This document shows positions 37,370 to 49,500 of a DNA stretch of 64,000 nt, one piece after another (position 1 is the stretch's first letter; every line of letters begins with the position of its first letter). The notes under the pieces are model-generated. The model saw only the letters and a list, made by a program, of their open reading frames with translations, had not been told where the DNA came from and did no database searches. The stretch comes from Ooceraea biroi. Its lineage: Eukaryota > Arthropoda > Insecta > Hymenoptera > Formicidae. The position numbers and the translations under genes were made by a program. The DNA lies in the NCBI RefSeq assembly GCF_003672135.1, contig NC_039513.1, positions 7,068,833-7,132,832 on the forward strand. Reading direction: 5' to 3'.

Positions 37370-37460
37370 TTTCACACGCCGTCACGCACCGCGAAGCGCG
37401 GTATGCAAATATGTACAAAACGCTCGAGAACATTTTATCAGTCGTTGTTCTTCCGCTTAT
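37370..37460 (+). repeat. copy A of a diverged ~90-bp duplicated segment
   Basis: The stretch ttcacacgccgtcacgc...cgcggtatgcaaatatgtacaaa...ccgcttat matches 38235-38333 in the same orientation, with about 20 percent substitutions and small gaps. The shared order of blocks over the full length makes chance unlikely. Confidence 0.75.
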
Positions 37461-38234
37461 GAACACTTATTATAAGACAGGAGAACCGCCTTCGTACAAT
37501 TTCTCACAACAGTTTTACTCTGACATGCGCGAGCGCGGAATGATAAAAGGGCTTCTAAATAGTCCCCCAGAATTAAGTCGTAATTCGATTGCAGCATATA
37601 CATCCGATCTTTATCTTTTCATCCTCAATTTATCATACATCAAATATCTATTTATTTTCAACGTAATTAATTTCTTCATCTCTGATTTTTTAATAAACTT
37701 CTTTCGGGTTTTCTTCATGACGATTAAAGTTTACAGGCGGTTTCGTAAATGTTTTCGAGGGAAAGAGCACGCCAGATCCTTCCAACCCTTTGCCTTCACG
37801 GAAAATATCGTCTTTACTAAAGCGGCCTCCTCGCCGACTTAAAAATTCTCTTTGTGCTTCCCAAGACGCGCTCGGTTTGGTACTTTTCAGCTGTTTCGAG
37901 AACCGTTGTGCAAGATGCATTACGCGTTAAAAAATAATTATTTTCAGTTAGTAATCATTCTTTATTGAAGCGCGTAAATATTTCGCACTTAATAAAAGAC
38001 AACTTACGAGCTAATTACTAACTTAGAAACTAAAAACCAATTTATATCAAGATTTTAACATTTTTAAGAGACCTGTGTCTCTCAAACTGTGAATGTGCAC
38101 ACATATTTTGTTAAAATCGCGATCACATCGATACCGCGAGCTCATCGGGAATTCTCGGCGTAGCGATGTGTGTGCACGCGGATGTATTTGGTGGCGAAGC
38201 AAGGGAGGAAGGAAGGAAGGAAGGAAAGGAGCCT

Positions 38235-38333
38235 GGATTTCACACGTCGTCACGCCACACATGGAACGCGCGGTATGCAAATGTGTACAAAGCGACAGGG
38301 AGCATTTTGCAGCCCGTTGTTCCTGCGCTTATC
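38235..38333 (+). repeat. copy B of a diverged ~90-bp duplicated segment
   Basis: The partner of 37370-37460, about 865 bp downstream in direct orientation. This copy is more GC-rich (for example tgcagcccgttgttcctgcgc against tatcagtcgttgttcttccgc) and is preceded by a GGAA microsatellite. Nothing coding is shared. Confidence 0.75.
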
Positions 38334-41300
38334 CCGCTCTTTCTCCCGCATCTCCGTTTCTCTCCCTCTCGCGCATCCTCCGTATCCAGCGGGTTTTCTC
38401 CCGAACGGCGGGACACACAAATACACACCCCGTTCTCCGGAGGAAGACAGGGAACGACGTCATGTCGCAACCCCCATCGACTGCCGCCTCTCGTTCCCTG
38501 ACGTGCAACGACCGGTCGGTCGGCCGATCGGTCGTTCGGTCGGTCCCCAGGCATTATTTCGCCCGAGGTGGCAGGAAGCGAGGAAAGTCGCGTCTCTCTA
38601 TGGCGTATGAATAAAATATTATTTTCGTTTCACGCCACAAAACGCGCGCGCCCATCGCGTTAGATCGCGGCAGAATATCGGGATGCTGCGGAAAAATTCA
38701 GAAAGTAGGGGAGCCGATAAGATAAGGGTTGGTATCCGATAGAACGGAATATCACAATCGTTGTAAGTAAATAGTCAAATTAGATAACGATGTTAATTAA
38801 TTAATTCTCGTTGAGTAAAAAAAAACCGAACGTTATCGATAAATCGTGCGAACAATTCTGCTTGAATTTCTGATGAAATTGTTCATGTTTCAAATTGGTC
38901 ATTTATAAATATAATTCTTTATAGTTTGTTCTCAAGTATTTCCGCGTTAGAATAAATGTTGTGGATTTCAATCGAGATTCCGACGTCGTCTCGTTAATCG
39001 TTGTATCTATAGCCAGTCAGTTACTAGCCGACCCTAAGATTTCCACATTGCACGCGGCGGGGCACGCACATTGTAAGGGGCACGGAGATAATATCGTTAG
39101 GGCGCGACTAATGGGAGAGCCGCGAGAATGATTGCTCAAACGTAGAGCGTATTTATCGCGTAGCGGAGCGCGCCAGCACGATGCAACGTGTAATGTATTT
39201 TAAAAGCGTGCCTTTCGAGGGCGGCGTCAAAAGCCGATGTAAAATATGATCAAATAAAGCGAGGCGGGAATTAGATTTGGCAGGCTCTTTCTCCGCGCCG
39301 CGGAGCGACGTAGCACGGCGGCCCAGTTGTTCCGTGTAGAAAATTGCGTCGAAAAAACGTTCGTCCGTGGCACAGCCACGTAAATACTCACGAATTGTCC
39401 GGCTATCGTCCAGCGATTTCCTTCGAGATTTCTTACGACGTAAGCTTATGTAGCATAAATATTCAGTGGCGCTCAGAGAAGATCAGATCGCACGATATAC
39501 AGATTTCTTAATAGTTTTTTTAATTCCGTAATTTCATTTAATGCACCGTTAAATATTGCACTCTTTTATATTGCGGAATGAAGAGCTAGAATTATAATAC
39601 AGTCACATAATGCGAGTTCTGATCGGACATTGAGACAAATTAAAGTATAGAAAGGGTTAAATCGACGATCGATAGAAACGAACGGAAGAGCTCGTATCTA
39701 TCCCTGTTAATCCGACTTCCCTAACCACGACTGCCTTATTATTCGTAAAAAAGATTTTTTAATTACTCCAACCAGACTGAAATATTGAGTCTCTTGGAAA
39801 TATGATGAGTGGCTCTATCGGCTCGGTAGGATAATACATGGGTACATTTACATAAGGAAATTTTTTCCATCCGTTTACGCTGTGGAGAGGAAATCATTGA
39901 TCAGTGCTTTACATCATTTACCTCTGAATCATTTATCAAATTCTCATATGATGACGATTCATCATTTTTTATATCAAATATAAATCTCAAACTCGTGGGA
40001 AAATAGCACTCAAAAGTAAATGATCAAATTTGCAAAAGAAATACTTATTAATCGTCATGAAAAAAAGTATAACTCCAAGTAAAAAACATTTTTTAAATTC
40101 CAGATACATGAATAATCGACATTACGTTAACTTGAAAGCGCAGAATGGCGCAGACAAAGTCTGAAAGTGCGTTCGACTCGGTAGTGGTCTCAATCACCGC
40201 GATCACCACACCGCAAAAGGTTTTAACGCTGGCCCAGCTACTTCAGAGGCGATCGACCGTTGTTGGGAAGATTTTTCATCACCGCTTGCGCTTGCAGTCA
40301 CCGAGTAATACCTCATAAAAAAAGGGTAAAAATTGCCACCTCCGGTGCGTTAAGCGCGTTGGTTTCACGAGGCGAGAAAAAGAGGGATAGACAGAGAGAG
40401 AGAGAGAGAAAGAGAGAGAATTGGTGCAAGCTAGCGAGACCCATGAACGAAGACAGAGGGACAAATGTGTGTCGGTGTACGTATGCGTGTGGGTGCATGT
40501 ACGCCGGGGATGCCTGCATGGCAGGCAGGTTAATACAGCGGCGCGTAGAGTGGAGGGTGGCTGCTGATGTAATTTTTGCCCGTTTGATGTCTTTAATGGA
40601 ATCAGGCGCGTATCTAGCAGGCGCCACTCAATTTGCAGGGTGCGACTAATGGCTGCTGCGAGAGGTAGTCACGAGCGGACCCGACCCGACGAATGCCCGA
40701 GCCGCTGCCGCGCTCGCTCTCGCAGTTCACACTTGACGCGGCTCGACTCAGCTCAGCTTCAGCTTGTCTCGACCCAGCATCCTGTCCCGTTGTCCTGACC
40801 GAGTGAGAGGTGGACCCTCCCCTGCGCTGCAATGCTCCTGATAATGATCAGACTCGATACATCGATGAGCGATCGCTAATATTCTTGTCGGATAACCCGA
40901 TCGCTACTTTACGCTACGATACGCAAAATAAAGAAAAGCATTTTTATTTAATTTTTTTTATTTAAGAATATATTATATAAATATTGTTTTGGTCCTGTAT
41001 TTAGTTTTTGGACTTTCCTTGAGCTTCTAATTTTTGCATTTTACACATACAATGCAGTTTTCGAAGAGGATTACAGGGATAAAATGGAGAGCAAGTTATT
41101 ATCGCAACTAAATCCAAGTGCGATAAAAGCTAATCACGTTGGGATGTGGTTGCGCGAGGCTGCTGTTAAGTTAGACAGAAATTGCGAGAATCAATATAGA
41201 CGCGCAATATTATTGAGGAAATTATGGAGGGTAATCGCATCGGAAGATGCTTTCTTGAAATTTTCTTGAGAGGTAGAAATTGCAAGAATATAGTCCTCTG

Positions 41301-44300
41301 AACTCTGCTTATGAATATGAACACTACGAGTAAAAAACAAAATTAAACCAAATACGGAGAGCTGCGATTTAGCCCATTTACCTTATCGACGAAGTGACCT
41401 TAACAGATTCGGGAGAAATTCGAGGACATCTAACAACACACTGATAATCGGTATTTCTCGAGGTAAGTACGTCCACTTAGGAAGTGACGTTCCAATCGCG
41501 ATAGGCAACGGTCCACTTTGTTCCTGCGACCGAAGAAACCGAGGGGGAAAAAGAAAAGAGAGCGCGGAAGATCGAAGTAGTTCGCGAAAACGTCACAGGC
41601 TGGAACACAGCGCGGCCCCGCCTGTATAGGTGCCCCATAAAATATATTATGTCCCTCTCATTATCACGCTATTCTTCGCGAGCGGTCGCGCGGAATGATA
41701 GGACCACGACGAGTGAATGTATTTAGCCGAACGCCCCGGAGTCCGACCTAAATGTTTGACATTACCGAACAGCACGGCACGAGGGAACGGCGGGAGGCGG
41801 TGAGGGGATGGATACCCCTCTCTATCCACCCCCATAAACCCTGTACCAACGTTTCTGCCCCCGAAATGCGTTTTCACGCCAATTTGTCTCTCCGGAAGCT
41901 TTCACGAGTCTTTACGCTGCCCTCCCGATAGGTAGGCGCGTTTCTGGGTGTAACCACGCACAAGCGAACGTATTGCCAGGCGCGCCGCCACCCCCAACAC
42001 CGCTAGCACCACCGATATAACCGCTAGCGCGCGATCGACGACGCGGCGGCCGCTTTGAAAGAACGAAATTACGTTTTTAAAGATTGCGGATCATAAATTC
42101 GCGTCGATTGCACGTCGACCGTAACAGCCAAGCTGTAATTGTCTCGCAAGAATTTCATGTCTCGAGGAATCCTTTTCAACTTATGTCCCAATCATATCTC
42201 ATAAATAAAAATTGTAATCTGCATAATCGGACAGCGAATTAACTCCACTTTATTTAACGCGTTGCTTTAATTGGATTTTATTTTAATAATGATATAATAC
42301 ACGTATCTAAATTCTGCAACTTGCGGAACGTAATTCTTATCTTAATTATTTTTCTCGTACCAAAATCATTTCACAAGATAAGCCATTCTTAATCACACTA
42401 ACAATCCTTTCCTCCGTTGCGGAGCGTATTTGCTCGTAGCTCGCGATTGCAAGTAGCTCCCGAGAGCCCGAGAAGAGAGCGCGGGCCGCCAAGCTCGTGG
42501 AATTAATTTAGCAAAGCCGCGCCGGTTCCTTAGGCATTACGTGGGAGAGGGAGGAAGGGGGGGTGGGTGAGGTCGAATCGGGGTCCTCAAAGGACCGAAG
42601 ATCGCAGAGATAGCCGCGGTTCCGCGGCGGGTGCGTGTGTATAATAACGAGAGGAAACCCGGGCGAGCTTTATTTCCCTCGGGGGCCCCGCGGGAGCTTA
42701 ACCGGTCGTCGCCCATTCGACTCGAGCGAGAGCAAAGACGCGGAAGATCATATCGGAGCAGATAATTGGTCGGCGATCCGCTCCCCGCTTTCCCCTAAAC
42801 CAACCATCCTACTGTACTTTTCGCTCATTTTTCCTCGGAGCTTCCGCGATGCGTCCGGGGAATGTTTTAATTAAAAGCAACCGGATCACAGTTGGCGCGT
42901 CGCGTTTCTCGTCCCACGAAAGAGAGAAGAAGAACGCAGAACGAGGAGAAGGATCCTTTTCTCGATCTACTTGTCAAATATATTGTCCGTCCGAAAAAAG
43001 TGAATTATACCTATACGCGAAGCCAGTTTCTTCAATAATAAACGAAGAATCAAACCACAAAATGTTTTACAGAAATTTGTTTTATTAAAATCGATCTGAT
43101 TTATTTTTATCAAGTTTATAATAAGTAGGACTTAATACACAAGATATGTGATCAGAAGATATATTTTTATTTCTACTGGAGAAAGAACCTTTCACGAGGA
43201 TACGTACTTTCATTTTAAAAAATTTTATTAAGAACGATCATTATTAAAGGCCATAATAACATGCCTCTCAAAGTCCTCTTAACTTAAAATTTTTCGTAGG
43301 ATCTTAGATAGACAGCCTTAAAGTCAGTTTAAGCCTGGGGCGTCTAAACGTCTTTATCATGAACATACTTTGAGATACGGAACGCTGGAGCTCTCGGATC
43401 TCTCCCCTCGGAGACTACCTTGCGTCTTGATTTTTCGCTAGCTGCTTGTCGAGGATATCAAGGAGCGTGTCGTGCGCTTTCGTAGTTCGCAGTTCACCTG
43501 AGGCCGTGTTCTCTCCCCAGCGAAGGAAAATCACCACGTTCTCATCACGCAGTGATGGCCTCTTAAACAGACACTGACGTGCAATCATGAACCAACAGAT
43601 AGTTGAAAGAGTTATCGATGTCTATCACAGATTTGTAGACGTTATCGTAAAACATTAAGTTACGTACGTTTGCTTAAAATACCGTGAGACATTCATAAAT
43701 TATAATTTTTTATAATTATTAGATGAGTGAACCTTTTCGTGCATGATAATAATGGAATGTAAATAATCGATGTTTCATATTTCGACAAGGAATGTACGTG
43801 GCTTCAGGTATCGGATACTTCATGCGAGATGATGTCAGTGCCATCGTAGTCATCCGTTGCCGTTGATGTTGGCGGTGGTGGCCAGTCGGAAGCCGCGCTG
43901 AGCCTATGGGTTTTACGGTGACGGCGGCATCGGTTGGTGATTATAGGCCGCGGCTCGACAGGCGAGTCGCAAGGTCGAAAGCTCGGCCGGTGCGATCGAG
44001 AGGTGAGAAGAAAAGAAGCTCGCGCGCAGCATTGCAGCATCCACACTCACGGATGACGTGCTCTCACACACGGACGGCGATCAAAAGCCCGCCGCAGAAG
44101 AAAGAGGTTCACCGTCGAGACGAGAGAGAGGACAGACGTATCGAAGCCCACCGAGAAACAGAGAGAAAACGAGAAGAACGGACAGAGAAAGAGAGAATGA
44201 TGCTCCTGAGACTCGAGAGGGTGAAAGATGGCCGCGCGCGCGAGCGTCCGTGATATAAACGAGAGGGTGGCCGGCCACGAGGAAAGCTAGTGTATGTTTG

Positions 44301-45128
44301 CTGTCATCGTGCTGGAAAAAAAAGGCGAAGAATTTATAGTCTAGGAGTTTTCTCTGTTGAACGAGGGACACTGTGAGGAACGAGAGAGATTAGTGAGAGA
44401 AAGGCTGAAAGAGAGAAGAACAGAGAGGCTGTATCGCGTGAGTTCGGAGAGGATGTCACGAGAGTAGTAAAAAGAAAGAATGGACTGTGAGGACGAGATG
44501 AGGAGGAGAGGGTGAAGAGGACGAGCAGGAGGAGGAGAACGCCGGGAAGATGGATGGAGGCGGGAGGAGCGGCTCTCGGAGAGCGGGCAGGATAAATAAA
44601 CGCGGCGCGCCGCCCTCTCATCTCAGACACCTCTATTTCGCCGCTCCTCACGGACGCAAGTCATCCTCCGTTTCTGAGCGCAAAGATACGAAGCGGTGAG
44701 GCGAGGAGACGAGTAAAAAGGGAGGTAGGGAGTGCCGCGGGTAAAGGATCACGGCCAGCTCGCGCGCAACGCTCGTCATTAACCCTTTCCCGAACGATAC
44801 ATCTCTGGTAATGATCACGCGACCGGCGAAATCGCCAAATTAGCGGACGAAAGCGTCATATTTTTAGAAATAAAAATTTTTAATACTTCCTCTTGCCACT
44901 TGGGATTTTCTACGTGTTGTAATGCAGTTAATCGATTTTCAATGGTGAATTTATTTTTACGAACATGAGATAGTAAAATGCTCGCAAGGCACTTTTGATT
45001 TTGATTACCATGGTAACGCTAGATATAATTTTATAAATAATTATATAGAAAGCATATTTATTCTCATTGCATAAGACATCACGATTTGAATTTATGGTTA
45101 ATATACTATTTTTTATTTTAACTAGTAT

Positions 45129-45947
45129 AACACGGGCGCGCGCTATGCGCGCGCTATTTTATTTTTCAATATTAATAATGCCTAGAGTTCTCGATGATTT
45201 AAAATTCGTTAAACTAATAAATGAAAAAGTTCTAGCCCTTAGACATTTTTTCTTTTTCAGAGAAGTTCTGAGTTGATGATATCATTATTTTTTATATTGC
45301 CTAGAGTTCTCTGCTATTGAAAATACCGTAAACTCAGAAATGAAAAAGTTCTCGAGTTTAACATTTTTTTCTTCTCAGAGGAGTTCTGAGTTGATGATAT
45401 CATTATTTTTTATATTGCCTAGAGTTCTCTGCTATTGAAAATACCGTAAATTCAGAAATGAAAAAGTTCTAACCATTAGAAATTTTTTCTTCTCAGAGGA
45501 GTTCTGAGTTGATGATATCATTAGTTTTTATATTGCCTAGAGTTCTCTGCTATTGAAAATACCGTAAACTCAGAAATGAAAAAGTTCTAGCCCTTAGACA
45601 TTTTTTCTTTTTCAGAGAAGTTCTGAGTTGATGATATCATTATTTTTTATATTGCCTAGAGTTCTCTGCTATTGAAAATACCGTAAACTCAGAAACGAAA
45701 AAGTTCTCTAGTTTAAAATTTTTTCTTCTCAGAGGAGTTCTGAGTTGATGATATCATTATTTTTTATATTGCCTAGAGTTCTCTGCTATTGAAAATACCG
45801 TAAACTCAGAAATGAAAAAGTTCTAGTCCTTCGAAATTGTTTTCTTTTTCCAAGGAGTTCTGTGCTATTATTATTATACTAATATTATTATTCGAAAACA
45901 TTATTAATATTGAAAAATAAAATAGCGCGCGTAGCGCGTGCCTGTGT
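45129..45947. mobile_element. inverted-repeat element carrying a minisatellite
   Basis: About 50-bp terminal inverted repeats bound the element: 45129-45180 and the reverse complement of roughly 45895-45947. Each has an outer ACACRGG end, a GC palindromic patch (gcgcgctatgcgcgc) and then tattttatttttcaatatt. The whole interior is six tandem copies of a ~118-bp unit. No transposase is encoded. This is best explained as a non-autonomous DNA transposon whose core was replaced or expanded by a tandem array. A TA target site is possible but not proved. Confidence 0.7.
45181..45878. repeat. minisatellite, six copies of a ~118-bp unit
   Basis: Units begin with cctagagttctc at 45181, 45300, 45418, 45536, 45655 and 45772, with periods of 117-119 bases. 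Middle units are nearly identical; the first and last are more diverged, as expected if copies are made by unequal exchange inside the array. Each unit contains a short inverted repeat (ctcaga...tctgag). There is no unique spacer between units, so this is not a CRISPR array. Confidence 0.92.
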
Positions 45948-45993
45948 AATAATAATATTCATCTATTATTTATTATATAATAAATAACACAAA

Positions 45994-46313
45994 TCCTATT
46001 CTAAAAAAGGCGTTAAAGATGTTATTTATTTCATCGTGTTTCATCAATACAAATTTGACAGAATTGACAGCTGCCGTTTTCATGTTCCTAAGAAATAATA
46101 AATAAAATTGTCAATATAACCGCACTGACAGCCACTATGACATTTTGACATTCGCAACACGAAGTTCAAGTCACACGAAGTTCAAGTCACACGAAGTTCA
46201 AGTCACACGAAGTTCGAGCCAAGCGAGAGAACCAATCAGCGTCGCGGAAAAGAGGCCTCAATATTCGATAAAAAAGAACTTCACGAAGTTAACACGCCTT
46301 TTTTAGAATAGGA
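45994..46313. mobile_element. MITE with 23-bp terminal inverted repeats
   Basis: The ends tcctattctaaaaaaggcgt (45994-46016) and its reverse complement (46291-46313) match at about 21 of 23 positions. The 320-bp interior is noncoding and includes four 16-bp direct repeats of acacgaagttcaagtc at 46157-46220, the last slightly diverged. It sits 46 bp from the neighbouring inverted-repeat element. Confidence 0.75.
46157..46220. repeat. four tandem 16-bp repeats inside the MITE
   Basis: acacgaagttcaagtc is repeated three times, followed by a fourth copy ending gttcgagcc. The related fragment at 46390-46532 has one unit only, so this copy has expanded. Confidence 0.9.
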
Positions 46314-46319
46314 GACTAG

Positions 46320-46366
46320 CAACACAGGCGCGCGCTATGCGCGCTATTTTATTTTTCAATATTAAT
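46320..46366. mobile_element. solo terminal repeat of the 45129-45947 element family
   Basis: The sequence aacacaggcgcgcgctatgc followed by gcgctattttatttttcaatattaat repeats the left terminal repeat at 45129. No matching right end follows, so this is a truncated copy. Confidence 0.7.
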
Positions 46367-46389
46367 GTTTTATTTATCAATATTTTATT

Positions 46390-46532
46390 AATATAACCGC
46401 ACTGACAGCCACTATGACATTCTGACATTCGCAACACGAAGTTCGAGCCAAGCGAGAGAACCAATCAGCATCGCGGAAAAAAGGCAACAATGATTTCGAT
46501 TTAATATTTAACACGGCTTTTTTAAGAGTGGA
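46390..46532. mobile_element. truncated second copy of the 45994-46313 MITE
   Basis: Starting at aatataaccgcactgacagc it follows 46113-46250 with few changes, including gttcgagccaagcgagag. It then diverges and ends in a degraded version of the right terminal repeat (aacacggcttttttaagag). The left part is missing, replaced by the solo terminal repeat just upstream. Confidence 0.65.
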
Positions 46533-49500
46533 TTGTGATTTTATAAAAAATACAAGAAGTTTCCTCTTTCGTTAATGTTTCTTTGCCTTGTTACATTATG
46601 ATGATTTTGCGTACGGTACTTATTTATGATCGTTCGATTTCCAGTGATCTACGGGAATGAACGTTAGCCAGATCAGTTAATCGCCTTTGGCCCGATATGA
46701 GAAACTTAATCATTTAACGCTCACATTATCCGTCATCTAGTAACTTGTTGATGAACGTACTTTGATCGCGATCTCACGGCAGCGATTTCACTAACAACCC
46801 ATAGCATGACCCGGAAGGTCTTTGCTTTCTACTTGAAATTAGAGTGCCGCAAAAAACCCTCAAGATGTCGATGTCGATTCTGTTATCGAAATCGATTGGA
46901 ACGTCGCGTGTGACAAAACTCAACAAGTTAGTTGTTTCATATTGCAATATCAAAAAGAAACAATCGCGAGTAATATTTTTTTCTTAACGTAATTGATTAA
47001 ATAGTAAATCTCAGCATGGAAGCGGAGAGAATCCAGTATCTCTAACATAAATATATTTATTAAAATATATTTATTTCCTTCCCGGAAAAGAGACTGAAAC
47101 GGTTAAGTGCAGATAGAGCCATAGTATCGAAATCCTGACCAAACACATCGTACCCTTAGACTGGCTACCCACTGTGCAAATCATGCAAATCTGTCGCAAA
47201 TCTGAGCACCTGCTGGATCACCGTTGGTGGTAGACAAGATGTTTGTAATGCGTTGAAATATAGGGAGGTCACGCGGCGGTACCTGCTGCGACTTTGACGG
47301 CGCCAAACCTGATTCCCCGGTAATGTCCATCTTCCTTGAGACTAGAGCCTAAACCGTACCAGATTAAATGCGCTTGTAATCGGCTTTCTAGAACAACAAT
47401 TTGATCGCAGTAAAAGGGAGAAAAGAAATCCGAGAAAAGCCGGAACTGCCAAACAAACCCCCATTATGTGCAGAAATGCGAAAAGCGGCGATAACAAAAA
47501 TTTCTATATTAACGCTTAAAATACCAAAGGGATTCGAATTTGGACACTTATTAGTTGAGATAGTAAACTCTTAAGGATTAGAAAGCTTTTCTAAAGCTGT
47601 GTCGAATACATCGTTTTGTGGTAACAATAGACATTGTTAACGCTATCCTACCGATAGCAGTACACAAATAATTTAATGTTACAAATTCAAAAATTGCAAA
47701 GCCTTTAATTAAATTCATTATAATTGTAACGTCCATTACGTAGTACGCTGCATTACATTACAATGCAATTAATGATAATGTAAATAATTAAGTAATTTTA
47801 CAAGCCTCGTATCGCGATATTTTTATTAGTGTCTGCCCAGTGCCTGTTTTTACATCTATACAAATTTCACATCGTTACATAATCAATATACTTATAATCA
47901 GAGCTAATTCTTAATAGCTAAATCTTCATTTCGTAGATATTTTCCTCATTTTTACGCATCTCAAGAATCTTCTTCCGCTAGATTTAATTCTCAGGATCAA
48001 AGAAGAATGCGCGCGAGAGATTTACCGCAATGAGATTGATCGCGCAGTCTTAAATGCGTTTGATCGAGTCGCTATGCGTTTAATCAGAGTGCAGCTTATC
48101 AGTAACATGTGGAATTGGCCGATTCTTTCGAAGAAGAGGGTGAACGGGGAAAGAGAGAGAATCGACGGCGGCCAGGAAGGACCCAGGATCGATTTTCTGG
48201 ATCGCGGATAGGACGGATCTGCGCGTGATTTACGCGATTACCTGTAATGATGTCCCGCCACCACCCCTCGCCCACATCACCCCTATCGTAGCCGTGCGCG
48301 ATCCGCGTGTGCGGGTTCAGGGACGTGACAATGGTCGCTCATTATCGGCTCGCTATTGGCCCATTGTTGCCGATGAGAGAGAGCCGGAACGGGCCTTACC
48401 AAGTGCGGCGAGGAGTGATACCGGGTCGTACACCGCAGCGGTGGTGACTCGTCCTTTTTCGACCGATGCCGCCAGTGCGCGGTGGTGTCGGGACATCGTA
48501 CGTACAATAATATATATTCCGAACGCTTGGCACACTCGTATATTCCCGGTTCGCAGCCTGCTGGCTGATAAAAGGTGCGCCCAGTGTCGTTCGCATTGAG
48601 GAATGGTGCTATTGTGATATGTGTAAAAATGTAGATGCGCTATGACACAACCGTCACCTCGCGATATCGATTACAATATCGATTCGTGTCGCAACGAGGT
48701 ACAACATTAATGGAGACAAGTGCACGATGCTCCTCCCGACCTTTTGGTATTTTTATTTAACGAGCTAAATATTTTATTTTATTTTGCATCGCAGGAGAAC
48801 TCGTTCGAAGTACTAGCTCGTTAATAATCCGACAGTTTCCTCTCTCTTTCACCCTCTTCTTCTCTCGGTGAACAAGCATCTTCGCGTCGAGAAAAACCAA
48901 GGAAAATAATTCCCTTTCGCGTCGAATCGACGCCGCTACCTCCCTCGACAACCACTCTTTGTCCTTCTCTCTCGCTCTAATTTATCCCTGGCCGTTGTCC
49001 TCCCTCTTCCTCTTTTCGATTCTACCACCCGGCGTGCCGGCCATGCCGTAGCCAGAAAAGCAAGCAGAAAACGTAGACAGACAGCTGAAACCCGATGGGC
49101 GCAACGTCGGGGCGCGCTAAAACATGCAAAATCATGCAAATTGCGTTCGTTCGAACATCCAACTCCCTCCCTCTCTTACTCCGTTCTCTCCCTCCTCCTC
49201 CATCGCCTGGCCGTCGACTTCCTCCGATTCCAAGCTCGCCACTTTCTCTCTTCCTCTCGCGGGCTCTTTTCCTCCCCGTCTCTCCTCTCGACCACTCTCT
49301 TCTCCCCATTTCTCCTCTTTTCCTCGCATTCTCTCCTCGCCCCTGTCACTCTTCACCACCGCGATTTTCTACGCGCTCTGCTCTGCTCCGTTCCGCAACA
49401 TCCACCCCCGCCGCTCGCTCCTCCGCTTTTATCCGCCAATCCTCCCTGTCGATCCGGCGCGCGCGAGAGCGAGCGTCAAAAATGTTTCGACGATTGTGTG

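Larger units (their letters stand above)
34947..45128. other. no recognisable gene; several CpG-rich islands
   Basis: Ten kilobases alternate between AT-rich DNA and CpG-rich islands (about 36.4-36.9, 38.1-38.6, 39.0-39.4, 40.65-40.85, 41.5-42.1, 42.4-42.8 and 43.8-44.8 kb). An imperfect triple repeat of ttacagttat lies at 36220-36255 and GGAA units at 38200-38228. No conserved protein domain was seen. The islands could be distal regulatory elements or 5' exons of genes outside the window. Confidence 0.5.

Noticed and set aside
44575..44660. TATA-like gataaataaa followed by a GC-rich possible start region
   Set aside because: A single AT motif in GC-rich DNA with no downstream coding exon; too weak to call a promoter.
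45181..45878. Regularly repeated array considered as a CRISPR
   Set aside because: Units are contiguous ~118-bp copies with no unique spacers, and the context is an insect nuclear genome; it is a minisatellite inside a transposon.
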